Made by a program: the position numbers and the translations under genes
Source: Chionis minor
Lineage: Eukaryota; Chordata; Aves; Charadriiformes; Chionididae
Assembly: GCA_013398295.1 (NCBI GenBank)
Contig: VZSF01012080.1
Coordinates: 186,001 to 250,000, forward strand
DNA length: 64,000 nt
Reading direction: 5' to 3'
In this document: piece after piece, positions 37,918 through 51,766 of the stretch
Numbering within the stretch: position 1 is the stretch's first letter
Layout of the letters: the number at the start of each line of letters is the position of its first letter
The notes under the pieces: model-generated
What the model saw: only the letters and a program-made list of their open reading frames with translations
Told to the model about the DNA's origin: nothing
The model's database searches: none

Positions 37918-40160
37918 CCCACTTCAGATGTCGACTTAGATTGGACTCGGCCACGAGGAAATAACAAATCTGATGTAACATTTGTTGGAATACTGTTATG
38001 GAAAACGTGATGAAGTCAAAGAATTATTCTCGTGAAAACTCTAACTTACAAGCATCTCTGCATTCAGGCACAGATTTCTCTAACACTGAATACAAATAAA
38101 TGCTGATTGCAACTTTGGTAGAGTTAAGAAGGAATCTATTGTACATTGAATAACTGGGATGATGATAACACACTTAGTAGATAGTGGCTTCTTCTTCCGT
38201 GCCTGCCATTTAAACTGAATTGTTATTAAGCAGATGGAAACTTTATACTTGTGATCTCAGAAAAGTATATATCAGAGCTTTTGATCAAAGCTAATTGAAA
38301 CTCTAACAATTTGCTGCACACGTGCGACAACTTTCTCCTTTTCTAGCTGCTGACAGGCAAGATGATTATTTGAAAGAATTTGCTTCTCCATGGGTTACAA
38401 GCAGAAAAGAGATACTATCTAGGGGAGAAAATCTAGTTACAAAACCAATTAAAATTGCTGGACATTCATTCTTTCTCTGTGCCTAGGTCAAATCAAAAGT
38501 TGCAGAGAAATAATAAGTGTTGGCCGCTTGCTGTGAGAACTCAAAAATTGTGGACAAATTTCAGAGAGGCCCCATACCAACCTTGCCATGTTTGTGCTGT
38601 GCACAGGCTTCATGTTCTAGGAAGCAGTGCTGGTCAGGGGTAGTCCATAACGCTCTGATACATAAAGTCTAGCGTGCTCATTCCAGAAACTACACAATAC
38701 ATCGTTGCATACAGTAACACCACTTAACACATTACTAATTGGACTCATAAATCACAAAGACAATTGTCTGCTCTTTGCAGGCATGGAATGTTTGCAGCAG
38801 AGCCAGGAAAAATGATCTCATTTTAGCACTGGACTACCAAATGATAGTGATGGTCACAGTCTTTATTACAGAGGGCAGATTCAGTACACCTAGCTTCTTC
38901 TGAACAAAGCATGAGGAAAACTTATTTACCAGGTCTTTGCATTGAAAGGAAATGTGTTCCACATGCTTCTGTGATGCTCCATTGGATGCTGCTATTAGCT
39001 GGCCTTTTTAGGAAGCTAAAGCATTGACAAATTTGGCTATGCAATAACTTTAAAAAAGAATCTTCACAAAGTGGCTGCATGAAAAATACACAAGTCTGTA
39101 ACCCTTTTGTCAAGACTAAATTAGCAGTAGCAGTGGCCAGCTTCAGGTTTACTGGTCAGTAATAATTACTAGCTGAGGCTCTCATCCACAAACCTGGAAA
39201 ATTTAACAGAATAGTATAATTGCATTTCATATATATGGAATCAAATAATTCAACAAAACATAACTTTACTGAAGAAAAGGAAAACATAACAAAGGAGATG
39301 AACACACCAATATATAATTACTCATTCTCCAATGTATAACAGCAACATTTATTTAAAGATCATTAAAAATACTTCAATAGTCAGTATTATCTTTGAGGTA
39401 CCAGCCACAACAGCTTGCTGTATTCCAACTCTTGTAGTGGCACCTCACTCTGTCATAGCTGCTGTGCTTTGTCCGGCATCTTGCCCAGCAGCAAAACCTT
39501 GCCACGCTGCAGCGAGAATTGCCACTCCTGTGCCACTAGTTGCTCTGCCTAATTGCCACTAACCACTAGCTGCTCGTGTTGATGATTTTTGCTTTTTAGC
39601 AACAGTAAGCAGTGTAGAAAACACAGTTCCCTGCCATGTCAGGGTTGTGGGGTTTTTTGACTCACCTCTTCCTCTCTCACAATATATGGCTCTAGCCTCC
39701 TGGTTTTATATGGATGCCTCAGATTTGGGTGCCTTTCACCTCAGATATGCTCAGGCATAGGTATTTTCCCAGACTTTTACATATTGTCTCAGCTCTTTCC
39801 CTGTACTTATGGCAGACATACTTTTTAAATAGCAATTTGTGATACATAAATACCAATGTTCAGTGCAAGTTAAACATGAGGCCCAGCTGCTGGTCTCCTT
39901 TCACGTATTTCTTAGCCAGGTTAGGAAAACCCAGTCCTTCTTAGCAGCCATCCCTCTGAAGCTCTCTGGGATAACTCTTCAATTTTAAATATTCCACACC
40001 CAGGCTGATGAATACAAAGCAAATATGCACTGAACTTGCAGTGAGAATTCTAGTCAGTACTGCTAGCTGTCTTTTGGTTATGGAAGAGATTCAGGTGCTA
40101 ATCAGATCTGAAGGATATTTAGGTCCCTAGCCAGCCTAAACGCTTTGGGGAAGAGGGGGG
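37918..40160. other. Unique stretch, no gene recognised
   Basis: AT-rich apart from a slightly GC-richer patch at about 39400-39570 with GCCA/CACT-rich sequence, where a 76-codon frame is alanine- and proline-rich. No match to a family that I know. Confidence 0.5.
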
Positions 40161-40192
40161 AAAAAAAAAAAAAAAAAAAAAAAGAAAAAAAA
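40161..40192 (+). repeat. Poly(A) tract
   Basis: Twenty-three A residues, a G, then eight more A, preceded by GGGAAGAGGGGGG. No processed-pseudogene sequence was recognised upstream. Confidence 0.9.
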
Positions 40193-43100
40193 CAGCAAAG
40201 ATTCAGGTGTTGCTTTAGGCCTGAAAGACTTTTGGAAGTCTTCATTTCTTGGCATCTTGGGTTCTTTTTGCTATATAACACTGCAACTATTTCCTGACAC
40301 TGAATATTGTGAGGATAATTTAACGAATACCAAAAAAATAATGAAGTACAATGAAATGGGATCAGTATAAATACCTAAAAGGATTAGAGACTGGCAAAAC
40401 CTCATTAATGACTCACGGTCAAGTAACTTCTGTGCTTAAACTGGTGATGCCTTGTTGCTAGCCCATTACTGTCACTGCTTTTAGTAATTAAAAAAAAAGC
40501 TTATATCTTAAAAATCAATGCCAGGCTACAAGGAAAAAATGTTAGTCTCTTGAAATACTGCAGTACAATCCTATTATGTACATGATTGGTTTTGACAGTT
40601 CTGTGGGTGCAGGAGAAGAGCCTGTAATGGTCTTCCCCTGCTAAATGTCTTTGGCGTTAGGCAGTATATGCAGTGAGTGACCAAAGCTGAATTAAGTGTC
40701 ATGCTATTTTTTCTCTAAAAAAATTCAAGCAGAGGAAAAGTGGACCTACGTTTCTGGTGAGCAGTTGCGTTTAAAAAATATTTTAAAATTTTCTTTGTGA
40801 AGCTAAAGAAAGCCCACTCATTCACTGGAAATGAAAAGTGGGCCTTAAAGAGTAATCTCTGTAGATGGAGGTACCAACTTTTTGTTGTTGTTGCTCAAAT
40901 AATTTGAATGCTAAAAAAACCAAGATAATGTCTCTAAGCAAAATGCAAGATCAAAACAGAAGCTATGTACTAGCACAGAACCAGCCTTCAGCACTATTCC
41001 CTGTATCTTCAATGAGCCGTAGGTGTAACCTTGAACTTTGATGAAATTCCAATCTGGATCTGAGCCATGCATTTCAGTCTGATTTCAAATATAAAGAGCA
41101 ATCTTCTGTTTATACGTATTCCAACAGTTTTGTTGATGTGTCTTTTTTTTTTTTTGCTTTCCATTTTCCTTTTTCTTTGAACACAAAAAAACCCCAATAC
41201 TGATTTTCCACCATAGCTCTTGCTGCAACACTTTCTCAAGAATGTACAATTTGATTTGAATTTATTAAATAACCATGCCAACCAAAAGAAAAAAAAAGAA
41301 TAAAATGGTCTGATTGGGTCAAGAAAACTCATGCGTGTGGTTTGAAGGCAGATAAAAGTTCTCTTGCTAAAGTGGAAATATATTTAGGAAATGTGAAAAA
41401 GGAATAATATATATAAGTACTTGAAATTTATTTGTATTAATTTAAAGCACGCTAGTTCCATTCGAAATATATACATTAGACTTTTAAAATACTCTGAGTG
41501 CTTTACTTTTATCATAAGCAAACTGAGTAGGAAGACATGAGGGTCACAAGGAGTCAGGGATATATTGCTGTACTACAGAGGAACAAAGAAAACAAAAAAC
41601 ATCTAATTTATAAAAACACGAACTACATTTTTATCAGGAAAAAAAAAGCATAACCTACAAATCCATATAATTTTCATCTATGCCAGTAAGCATGTATTTT
41701 ACTCGTGAAATGTTGCAAGACACTCCAGGCAAAGGCCACAATGTGAAAACTAAGAAACAAACTGTGAGAAAAGTAGTATTGAGAGGTTTTGAAAATGGCA
41801 GCTGTTTATCCAAACTGTAATACAATATGAAACACCTGGCAAATGAAAACCAACTTGAGGTATGCACAGTTAGTTACAGGTACTGAAATTACTTCTTAAA
41901 GTAATGTAATACAACAAGCACCTTAGAAACTGCTGAAAGAACAGTATGCCAAAACTGATGAGAGAGTAAATTCAAGGAGCAATACGTATTGGCAGATGAA
42001 GACAAATACAGACAAGATTTATGTATATGAAAATTTGATTTTGGAAAGTCATGTTAGATCTTAGTACGTCAAAAATGACAAAATACAGGCCTGAATTTGC
42101 CAAGGGCAGATCTTGTAATTTTAGGGAGTAAGATTATAGGGTATGGTATAGCAACACTGTGTATCTTTAAGGATTAATCTTAAACCATCTTTTTGCACAG
42201 TTTTCCCTCAATAAAGCTATTGGCAGTACACTGGAAAACACCTGCAGATTCACTTTTCTCTATAGTATAACATAAAGCTTTGAAGAACAGACACTTCCTT
42301 TTGTAGATCATCTGCAATGTGCTGGGCATTTTAAATAAGCACCAAAAAATGAACAGGGAAAAACATCCAGATACAGATGAAATTAAACCTTGGATGAATA
42401 GAGTTTCAGATATCATTATTAATGATGGGAGGGAAAAAAAAAAATCAGAATGAAACCTGCAATCTGAACCATCCACCAAACATAATATCACAATCCAGGT
42501 TTGCCATAAATAGGATCTTTGCTGACCAGTACCTTTAAGAAAGATGTGTTCACAGGCTTTTGTTTTTTGTTTTTTTTTTTTTTTCCCCATCGGACTAAGA
42601 ATATCATTTAGCAATTTAATGAAAAAAACTTCTGCTAAATCAATAAAAAATGTACTTAGGCACGTTTCCTCTCTCTGTTGCAAAGTGAATTTGATTGATG
42701 ACTTCTGGTTTAGTAGAAAGAAGTGAGTGTTACATTAGCAACCTTATTACAAAGAAAAAAAATTCCAAATTGCTAAAAATCATACTAGTTCAGATTGTCT
42801 TGAGCAACTTTGAAAATCTAAAAGGGGAAATATGTGTCAGCAAAAAATTCTCATTTGTGGCTAGCAATGACATTAACATACTGCCAATAAATTGAATCAA
42901 AAGTCTTAGATGAAAAATGCTTTAGAAAACACATAGATAGAGAAAGTAACTGTCTTGTCATTTCAGAAAAATCAGAGTTAATTCCACAAAGAATACATTG
43001 TTTAAAAGAATTTCACTTGTTTAGATCTGTGATGACTTCAGCAGAACTTGATTTGAAAGGGAAATTGGCATTCTGAGTACAAAGGATTTAAGCAGGAAGT

Positions 43101-46100
43101 GGATGAAAATGAAAGAAATCATACAAAACAGGAAATGAATTAGAAAATTAGTTGTTAATTATTTCCTATCTGGTAGAAAATCAGTAGTTATAGTCTCACC
43201 TGTAAGAATAATGCATGAAGTGAACTAGAACTAGCAGATGTATCTTCCAGATAGTCCTATTTCATATTGGACTTCTCAGCTGAGTCTTTCTTTGATAAAA
43301 AGACTCCCCTTAGTTCTAACAGAAAATATACATTTGCAGCAATGGAAGAACGTGAATGTAAGTACAAACACGAATATTCTTAAATGTCAAAATACAGAGC
43401 AGAAAACTGACATTAACTGCTCTCAGTGCTCTGTGTCCTTTGCTCTTCACCCCCCTGAGAGGATAAAAAGAAATGACGATCAATCCAACTTGTGCTGTAC
43501 ATACCTGTGAGAAAATTAGTGTCACTTGAAATTATTTATAATGCATTTCCCTTTTCTTTTAAATTTATCTCAGTGTTTCTTCAGCACTTAAATTTACAAC
43601 TTTAGTGTTTAATTATGTTTTCTATATTCATGATGTCTCAACACGTGTAACTGCAGAACATGAAACAGTTGTGCTAGAAAGCACAGCTGAATGTAAACCT
43701 TTTATTTATTTATATAGGCACTGTACCAAACAAAAATCACACAGCCTTTGATTTTAATAGTTGACATTTAATGTGCAATTTATCAGGCTGCAGTCACCTG
43801 TGAGTACCCAGGAGTAGTCACAGAATTAATTTCTTTTGTTTTTTTAATTTTTAAAAAAATTTCTGTGCAAACATAGTGCTGCCTTGTAAAGGAAGATATT
43901 GAAAGTTTCATAGAGTTTTGAGACCTCTTCCCCCTCCCTTTAGTGACCCAAGGACAACTGCAGAGCACTGCTTTGTAGGACTGGAAAACTACGGGTTCTT
44001 ACATATCTCCTTGCCTCAATTCTGAGTGAGATCATTGGAAATTTTTTCTATATACAAGCATAGACAACTTTCTTGCTGCTGGATAACTTGATACAGCTTA
44101 GTATTTGAGGATACAAATAATTTGATCAGTCCAATAAAACCATGAAGATGTCTGAGGCACTGTGTAAACCATGATTGTCTTCAACACTTTAGTTTGACTG
44201 GAAATGAGGTTGTTAAATATCATAATTATGTACTAAAAATACAATAGCACACTTCATTTGTTACTGAAGCAATCGTATTCAGGGATAGAATTTAAGACAT
44301 TTCAGTGCTGTTTGGGAACAGATGCAGCCATGAGTTATGGTCAGGACATTAGTGAAAGACAATGCAGTGGCATTTCACAAGGCATATGCTTCTACAGTGT
44401 ATCAGTAAAATTTTGCCACATTTCAAGTTGTAGAGAGATTTGCCCTAGATTTTTAATGAAATTAGGATTTCAGTCAATGCTCTTAAAACATGAAAAAAGA
44501 CTGGGTGTTCTTGAACTCAAAAATCAGTAGAGAAGACAAAGAATCACAGGGTAAGAAAACAATTTTTATCTTGCCAATATTTAACACAAGGTAATTGGCT
44601 TTCACCCATGAGAAACTGAATAGTAGGTAGACAGAAAGAGATTTGTGGAGAGAAGAAGGAAATAGATTTAATGAGCTGTGCAACTAAAGAAATAGTATTG
44701 TAGGTCATGAACAGAAACATGCCCTCCAAAATAGCAAGCATAAAAAGAAAAGTGTAAACGAGCTGAAAAAAAGGACATACTCATCCTCTGAAAGAAACTG
44801 TGAGAAAGCATGAACATCATTTCATGGAACTTCTAAGTATGAGTTATTCACTACCTGCTACGTTAAGAGAAGACTTACTGAAATGCAAGAGGTACAGAAA
44901 CTGAAAAAGAAAAGAAGCATTCATATTATAAGACAGGTACTCTGTTTTGAAATTTTCAGGCTTTGGAGTTTAATTAGAAAGAAAATAACTTGGGTGGTTA
45001 AACACAGACTCCTCATACCAAAATGCAAAGAAATTATGAACAGCAATATGATTCACTTTTGAGTGTAACTGTTAAATGTGAAAGGCCAAGGAGAGGAGTA
45101 AAACCTTTAGATGTTGCCACAAAAAAACCATTAACAGTCTATAGCTGTAGCCCAGAAAAAACTGTGAAAATTAGAAGTGAAAATTAGATTGGAAAGATGT
45201 GTTAACAGAATGCTAGATGAAAAAAAATGAACTAACTGAGGACTTACAGCCCATTTACACATGTTATAAAAAATCTGAACAAGATAATCATACTGGTAAA
45301 TATACACAAGCAAAACAACAAGAATTTAAGAAATATTTTAAGAACAAAAATTTGATTAATCTAAGGAGAAAAAAGAATTTTTTGGAACAGTGATGAAAAG
45401 GAATTGAAGGACTACTGAAAGTAACCCCATGCCTTCACAGCACCAAGGAAGCCTCGCGTTGTCCAGTCATAACAGCAAAAATTCTCTCATGGGAGAAGTA
45501 CAATATGATAGTGAAACTGGAGCAGATAGTCATGTCAGCAACTACACCACAAACCTGGCCAAGTTGGAGAAATAATCTCCTACTATCAGACTATTCAGGT
45601 CTTCAAACTAAAGCTTATTTTGTTCATAGTCCTGAATCACAGTCACTGAGGTCAAAAGAGACCTCTGGAAGCTGTGTTCAGAGTAGTAAAAGATTCTGCT
45701 CTGAGCTGGAAGTCTAAGAAAGGTAAATAACCTGCTCAGATTTGCATCACTACAGAAAACATAAAACTCAGGTTTTTCAAGAAAATCATTCTGACTCAAG
45801 TATTGAGCCCAAAGATAGATCCTTGATAAGTTTGGCCTAGTCCCACAACTAAACAGACTGTGCAGTGGCATGTTTTATTTTTTTCCAACATACACTGAAT
45901 TAATTATTTGAATCTAACATGCTCCTGTTTTGATCTATATTTTGTAAGAAGTCCCTAATCTGTTCCTCATAATAAACATAAATGACTAGTTTTTTCTCCC
46001 CTTTTTCCTCTCAAAGCCATGTCTTTTGCAGTCATACCTTATTTGACAAGTAGATTATCAGTGGTATTTGAGCTCTTTACCTCAAGAAGATGGAAAGAGT

Positions 46101-49100
46101 ATTCAGGATTTCTACCCATGCAACTAATACCTTTCTACTTATTCCTGAAATACTTTCATGGTTAAATAATCTGAAAGATTATACTCATGCTATACAGATG
46201 CCAAACACCTGCAACCTTTTCAGATTTAAATGAAGAATTATGCTTAATTTTAAAAATGTTTCACGGATCAAAAAAACCCAGCTCCAACCTTTAAAATATA
46301 TTAGTATGTGTAAAGTAATCTTTTTTAAATGTATATTGATGGACATATGGACAGCTGGCTCAAGGATATTTGATTTAAAATATATACTGCTGGCTTTTTA
46401 ATTCTTCCTGTATTTAATACATTGATCTGATTTATGTGGTGTACTAATTTGAAATCCGGATACCTAGACAGGAAAGTACTGATCAACTTTATAACTCTGA
46501 TTGGTATCTTTTTAGTAAAAAAAAAAAAAATAATCGTGAATTACTACTGATAAATGCAAATTTTAATTCTCTAGTTTCATATTTCAGTCTTCTAGAACAA
46601 CCTGATAAGTGACAAACTAAATCTGCATGAATATCATGGGGCAACATAAAAAAGGAATTAATAACAATTCAAGGAAAAAACCCAACTATGACTTTTTAAG
46701 TTATACCTTCTTGAAAGCGTCTTTCCACTGTTCTGTCAGAAGTTTGGATCACATAACAGATCAAGAATATGCACTCAACCTCTCTGTGGTTTCGTCATGA
46801 TGCAATGATTCCATAGCCATTCTTTCATTCCAGCACGTGGAAGTCCAGACAAAAACAAATAGGAAAAACACTAAATAGCATTAATGTTTTAGTACACAAA
46901 TATGAAAACAACACTTGTAATCAAAGCCAATATTTTCAGTTTGAGGAAATAGAGTTTTTAGCCCTCTGAATGGCTTCTGATCACATTTTATCTCAGCAAG
47001 ATGTACTAATTATGCATTTTACCGCCATCCATTGGAGTTAGGTGGGAATTTAGCTAAATAGCTACTTGTACTTCCAACGCCTGCCTTCCAAACAGCTTTC
47101 AAAGGCATGTGATGCTGCTAGACATTCCTCTTTTGAGTAGCTCCAAGGCAAAGGTTATATCTGCCACATCAAACTTACTGTCATCTTTGGAGCACTCAGC
47201 AGTTTTGGCTTTTCATGTATGTATTTTTTCAGGCTCTGCTATTGCTGCACTTCATGCCTCTCTGTGTCTGCAGTGCAGTAGCTGTACCCTGGGGTTCAGC
47301 CAGCTTTATATTACTGAACCTTTGCCTGCCTCCTTTCTGAGGACAAAATGTATTACGAATGCTTAAAACTTGTCTTGCCTCCAGTTTCTATTTCATATTC
47401 CTTTTCTGCAACACTTGAGCACAGAATGTGAGAAACTGTTTCAGTGTCTGTTTGGGAAAATAGGTTACATTTCAGCTTCAACGTTCTATCAATCAACATC
47501 AACATATTTATCAATAAATTCTGGTGTCAGTACTGTCCCACCAAAGAACAGACATACCTTAAGAAGTCTGACCCAAGTTAAGTGAACCAAGAAAAGATAC
47601 ACTGTTTACAGATACTATGTAATATATTTTAAAAGGCTTTAAAAATCCCTTTATTTTACTGAAAACAGGGCATACATACAGATGACTAAAAGCATATTTT
47701 CAAAGAATCACTACCATTGACAGTTTGCTTTGCACATTATTCCCCTGCTTTGCTAAGCTCCTGAAGCAAGTAGCAAGTTCTATGGGACAGTATTCAGTGA
47801 GGGATGTTTCCAGTGTGCACAGTCACAAAAAATGAATTCAAAAGGAAAAATATTTGACCTTTACTTCAATTCAGAGAGAGAGGATAAGTTTCACTAACAC
47901 ATTGAAGCAATTTATTCTGAATAGTTCACACAAGTCTGCATTTAATACTATTCCCAGAACATGGTGCACTGTGTTAAATACATAAGTCAGATTTTTATTG
48001 TACGGGCTTTGCTGCATGCTCTGTACCAAATACATTTCTATAGCTGAGGTACTTTTTGCTTACTGAAAAATACATTATGAAAGTTAACAGTATCAAATGA
48101 GATGTTCACTATATGACAAGTGAGCAAATGTGACCATGTGTTACTCTCAAATTCCTGTTTTCTATTATGGTCTGTTTCCATCTGTGTATCTAAGACTGCT
48201 TTTTTCATTGCATTCCTGAGTTGAGACCACTGGTTAAGTTAAGTTAAGGCAGCACCTTCACTTTTAAATATCTAAATTGTAAAACATTATGTCCACAAAC
48301 AGATTTTACCTGGTAAGAACAGAGGAATAAGATGGATTTATCTTCCTAAGATGGAATTCCCCAATTTCTTTGCTGATGGATATAGGTTAAAGAATGAGAA
48401 GCAAATTAAAAAGTTCAGAAGATCATACCAGAAAAGTACAAATCCTTAAATATTCAACAGAGAGAATCACAATGATAATGAAATCTTTACCAGGAAAAAC
48501 AAAAAGAAAATGGCACTCTGTGGTATACCAGTAGCTCAGCAGATTTAACCAAAATCATTTTCAGAAAGGAGAAACCTACTATACTTTTGGTAAGGAAATG
48601 TTGGCTTGGGAAATGAGTGGGTGTGCTTTTGTGTTCTTGTGTACCTTGAAATAATGACTGATGGAAATGTGGAGTCCACAATTTCCACAATTCAGAGACC
48701 TGAACAGGTCTTATGTATCAGAGAGAGAGGATGCCTAGAAGGTGAGACATAGAAGTGTAACTGTGCCGTTTCTGACAGTTAATATTTAATCTGATGGCCA
48801 AGAAAGACTGGACAAGGAAACCTCATTTTAATGAAGATGTGATAGTCCAGGAAATGAAGGTATAACAGCCCAAAAAAAGTTCCAGAAAAGTTAAATTAAA
48901 ACCCCCACCCTATTAGCTGACCTAGCATTCTGTACCTACATATCTCACATTTTTCAGGCAGCTATGACTATTGGTTCTTTATATATTCCTTAGGGAGAAG
49001 TTGAACTTAGTCCAGAATCACTGGAAGTACAGAATGAATGTAAAACAAAATGCATCTAATTCTCATATTCTGGATCCTGAAGCTACTCTTATCTTTAAGG

Positions 49101-50653
49101 ATATATACAAGTTCTACAGTGCCTGGTCCTTTAACAATTTAATTGCAGCATGGAATGCCAGCAGCACTCTGCCTTGTCTGTATGTTATTTTAAGAGAGAA
49201 TCCTTTATACCCTCAAGGTCTTTTCATTACAGATCCTCTCTACTATACCTTCTGCCTGTAGCAGGTAGTGCAAAAATTACCTGACAAAAATATGTGAACA
49301 ATACTCATCACTCTTTAAATTAACTTTAAAAAACATAGTAAGTCTTACTATTTTAACCACACCATTCAAAGTGTAGAACTGATTGGCTTGCAAAATTATT
49401 CTCAGTTTTCAGAGTATCTTCTCCTGCTGTGCCTTTTCACCTTTCCTTCTTTCCTCGTACCACTCACACAGACACATATTTTTTCAAGAGTTCTTGTCAG
49501 TGTTGTCAGCATTACATACGTGTCACATTTTTCAGAAAATAAAGATCCTTTTTTCCTTATGGATCCCTCTCAATACTTTTGGGACTTTTGCCAGTGAAAC
49601 CCATTAAAATGGATTCACCGTTTTCCTATAAGAATAAAATGCTGCAGTGTGAGTTTGTGCATTGTTACCGTCTCATCTCTGTTTTCTTATCTGAAAAACT
49701 AGCCTAATGCTATTGCCTTATGCATAAAGCACTGAGCAAACTTTTAACGGGGCTCAAACCTAAGGCTGCTATTCTGATCCAGTTCTGATTAATTTTTCCC
49801 CTTCGTTGTAGAAATTGTAAGTAGAGAGTTCTTTCATTATTCTGGAATTAACTGGTCTCTTCCTCTTTCTTACTCAGTCTCTTATGCTAGTAAAGAACTG
49901 GTATCTTCCCAATGTCTGAAGGTTATGTTATGGAAAAACAGTATTTTTCTAACCTTTATTTTTAACACGTTTCAATATTTTCAATAACCCTTGAAAGACA
50001 GAGTTCAAAAGAGAAAGTCTTCTCCTTTTTGCAAGAGATGAAGAAATAACATTTTTCCTCTTCTCTGCTAAGATGTTTAGACACTTAATACTTCTGTGGC
50101 TTCCTTTGATTTCAGAAATAGGATTTTCTTAAACTGTAGAGTGGAGAATATGAATCCTTTCATATGAAATCTTTTTCACAATCGGTTGATCTGAATAAAA
50201 AGTTTGTGCCTCTAAAAAGTTCTTTTAAAGAGCCATAAATTTATCCAGATTAAGTACCACTAAGAAAAAATTCGATTTAACAGTGAAAATCTTATTTTAC
50301 AACGTGCCTATTTTGAATAAGCTACTCCCAGAATGAAATTCTTGTACAACATTTCACTTCATCTAGTGGATTATGACAAGAAAACAAAAATGTCCCTATA
50401 ATGTAAATGTAAATTCTTCTCACTAGTGTAATATTAGGGTAAAGCCAGAAAAAATATAGGGAATAGAGAGCTTGGAAAAAGACACTGGAAAGGTGGGGAC
50501 CTGGAGACCTCTAAACTACTACATGAAAGGTACCAAAGCACATGTTTAATCTTAAAAAGTAAACTGAATATTTTGCTGGATTATATTAGACTATTTTAGT
50601 GTTTAAGATGTTTGCCGAATTCAAACAGCAGTGACAATGCATGGAGAGTGTAT
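40193..50653. other. Long unique AT-rich stretch, no gene recognised
   Basis: About 10 kb. T-runs at 41144-41155 and 42569-42584 and an A-run at 46518-46531 are the only simple repeats of note. The 167-codon minus-strand frame 42683-42180 is the longest frame outside repeats, but it includes a lysine run from the T-tract and has no family motif. A possible CR1 remnant at 45634-45676 is listed separately. Confidence 0.5.
45634..45676 (-). mobile_element. Possible tiny CR1 3' remnant
   Basis: GAATCACAGTCACTGAGG followed by GACCTCTGGAAG resembles the reverse of a CR1 3' end (tail, then AGAGGTC...CCTCAGTGATT). The match is only about 40 bp and the GGTTGGA core is not preserved, so it may be chance. 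Confidence 0.35.
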
Positions 50654-51432
50654 TGGCTTTGCATGGCAAGGTCTTGGTAGCAGGGGCTACAGGGGTGGGT
50701 TCTGTGAGANCGGAGGAGGTGCTCCAGGTGTTAGAGCAGAGATCCTCCTCCAGCCTATGGTGAAGACCATGGTGAGGCAGACCGTCCCCCTGCAGCCTAT
50801 GGAGGCTCACAGAGGAGCAGGTATCTGCCTGCAGCCTGTGGAGGACCCCATACCAGAGCAGGTGGATGGCTGAAGGAGGCTGTCAACCCATGGGAAACCC
50901 ATGCTGGAGCAGGCTCCTGGCAGGACCTGTGAACCCATGGAGAGAGGAGCCCACGCTGGAGCAGGTTTGCTGGCAGTACTTCTGACCCTGTGGGGGACCC
51001 ACACTGAGCAGTCAGCTCCTGAAGGACTGCACACCATGGAAGGGATCCATGCTGGAGCAGTTTGTGAAGAACTGCAGCTCGTGGGAAGGACTCATGCTGG
51101 AGAAGTCCATGGAGGACTATCTCCCATGGGAGGGACCCCACCCTGGAGTGGGGGAAGAGTGTGAGGAGTCCTCCCCTTGAAGAGGAAGGAGCAGCAGAGG
51201 CAATGTGTGATGAACTGACCACAACTCCTATTCCCCAACCCCCTATGCCACTTCAGAGAGGAAGAGATAGAGAAAATCGGGAGTAAAGTTGAGCCCAGGA
51301 AGAAGGGAGGTGTAGGGGGAAAGTGTTTTAAGATTTGGTTGTATTTCTCATTATCCTACTCCGATTTGATTGGTAATAAATTAAAATAATTTTCCCCAAG
51401 TCAAGTCTGGTTTTGTCCATGACAGTAAATGG
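50654..51432 (+). mobile_element. ERV LTR, same type as 15527, 3' end missing (copy A)
   Basis: Starts TGGCTTTGCATGGCAAGG, matching the start of the LTR at 15527. After 56 bp comes a single n, then the central GGAGCAG-rich body from CGGAGGAGGTGCTCC onward, with AATAAA at 51375-51380 and the end region GTCTGGTTTTGTCCATGACA. Sequence similarity to the first LTR stops at about 51432, about 150 bp short of the CACCACA end seen there. This copy is therefore 3' truncated, or is a shorter subfamily ending at CATGACA (51424): GTAT before the start and GTAA after 51424 would be a near 4-bp duplication. The minus-strand 141-codon frame 51222-50797 is only LTR antisense. Confidence 0.85.
50710..50710. 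other. Single n marking a hidden join
   Basis: By comparison with the LTR at 15527, about 240 bp (the equivalent of roughly 15583-15820) are missing at this one ambiguous base. It is a scaffold join, not a single unknown nucleotide. Confidence 0.75.
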
Positions 51433-51766
51433 GAATTTTTTCACAGTGCAGATGTACCTCCAGTTATTGCACTTCACAATGGTATCTGCATTAAAGATGG
51501 ACTAACGACTGCAAATTATCACTGCTTTAGCTAAGTTTGAAACCAAAATATTTTCAAAGTGTCTTACTTTCTTTTAGCAACACTTCATATTTTATTGTAA
51601 GTCTGTCAAGAAAGATGTCCCTTTTGAAACAAAAAGGTGCTGTCATGAAGGTCACATAGGAGACATTTAACCCTGCTTCTCTGTATCACCTTGAAATTTA
51701 AGTAGATGGCTGGGAGAAGGGCAAGACATTTGCTGGTTTTTTTGCAGAAAAAAAAAAAGGGGGGGG
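50711..51766 (+). repeat. Left copy of a 1,056-bp identical duplication flanking a gap
   Basis: This segment reappears at 52859-53914, offset 2148 bp. It covers most of the LTR body plus about 330 bp of unique flank, ending in TTGCAG, an A-run and a G-run. I found no difference when reading them side by side. Identity that continues through non-repeat flank and stops exactly at a gap points to an assembly artefact. Confidence 0.9.

Noticed and set aside
40161..40192. Poly(A) tract as tail of a processed pseudogene
   Set aside because: No coding similarity, polyadenylation signal or target duplication was seen upstream.
42180..42683. 167-codon minus-strand frame, longest outside repeats
   Set aside because: Includes a lysine run from a T-tract, has no family motif and no splice or promoter context. 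Plausible by chance in AT-rich DNA.
50797..51222. 141-codon minus-strand frame, repeated at 52945-53370
   Set aside because: Antisense of the LTR body and duplicated only because the LTR segment appears twice.
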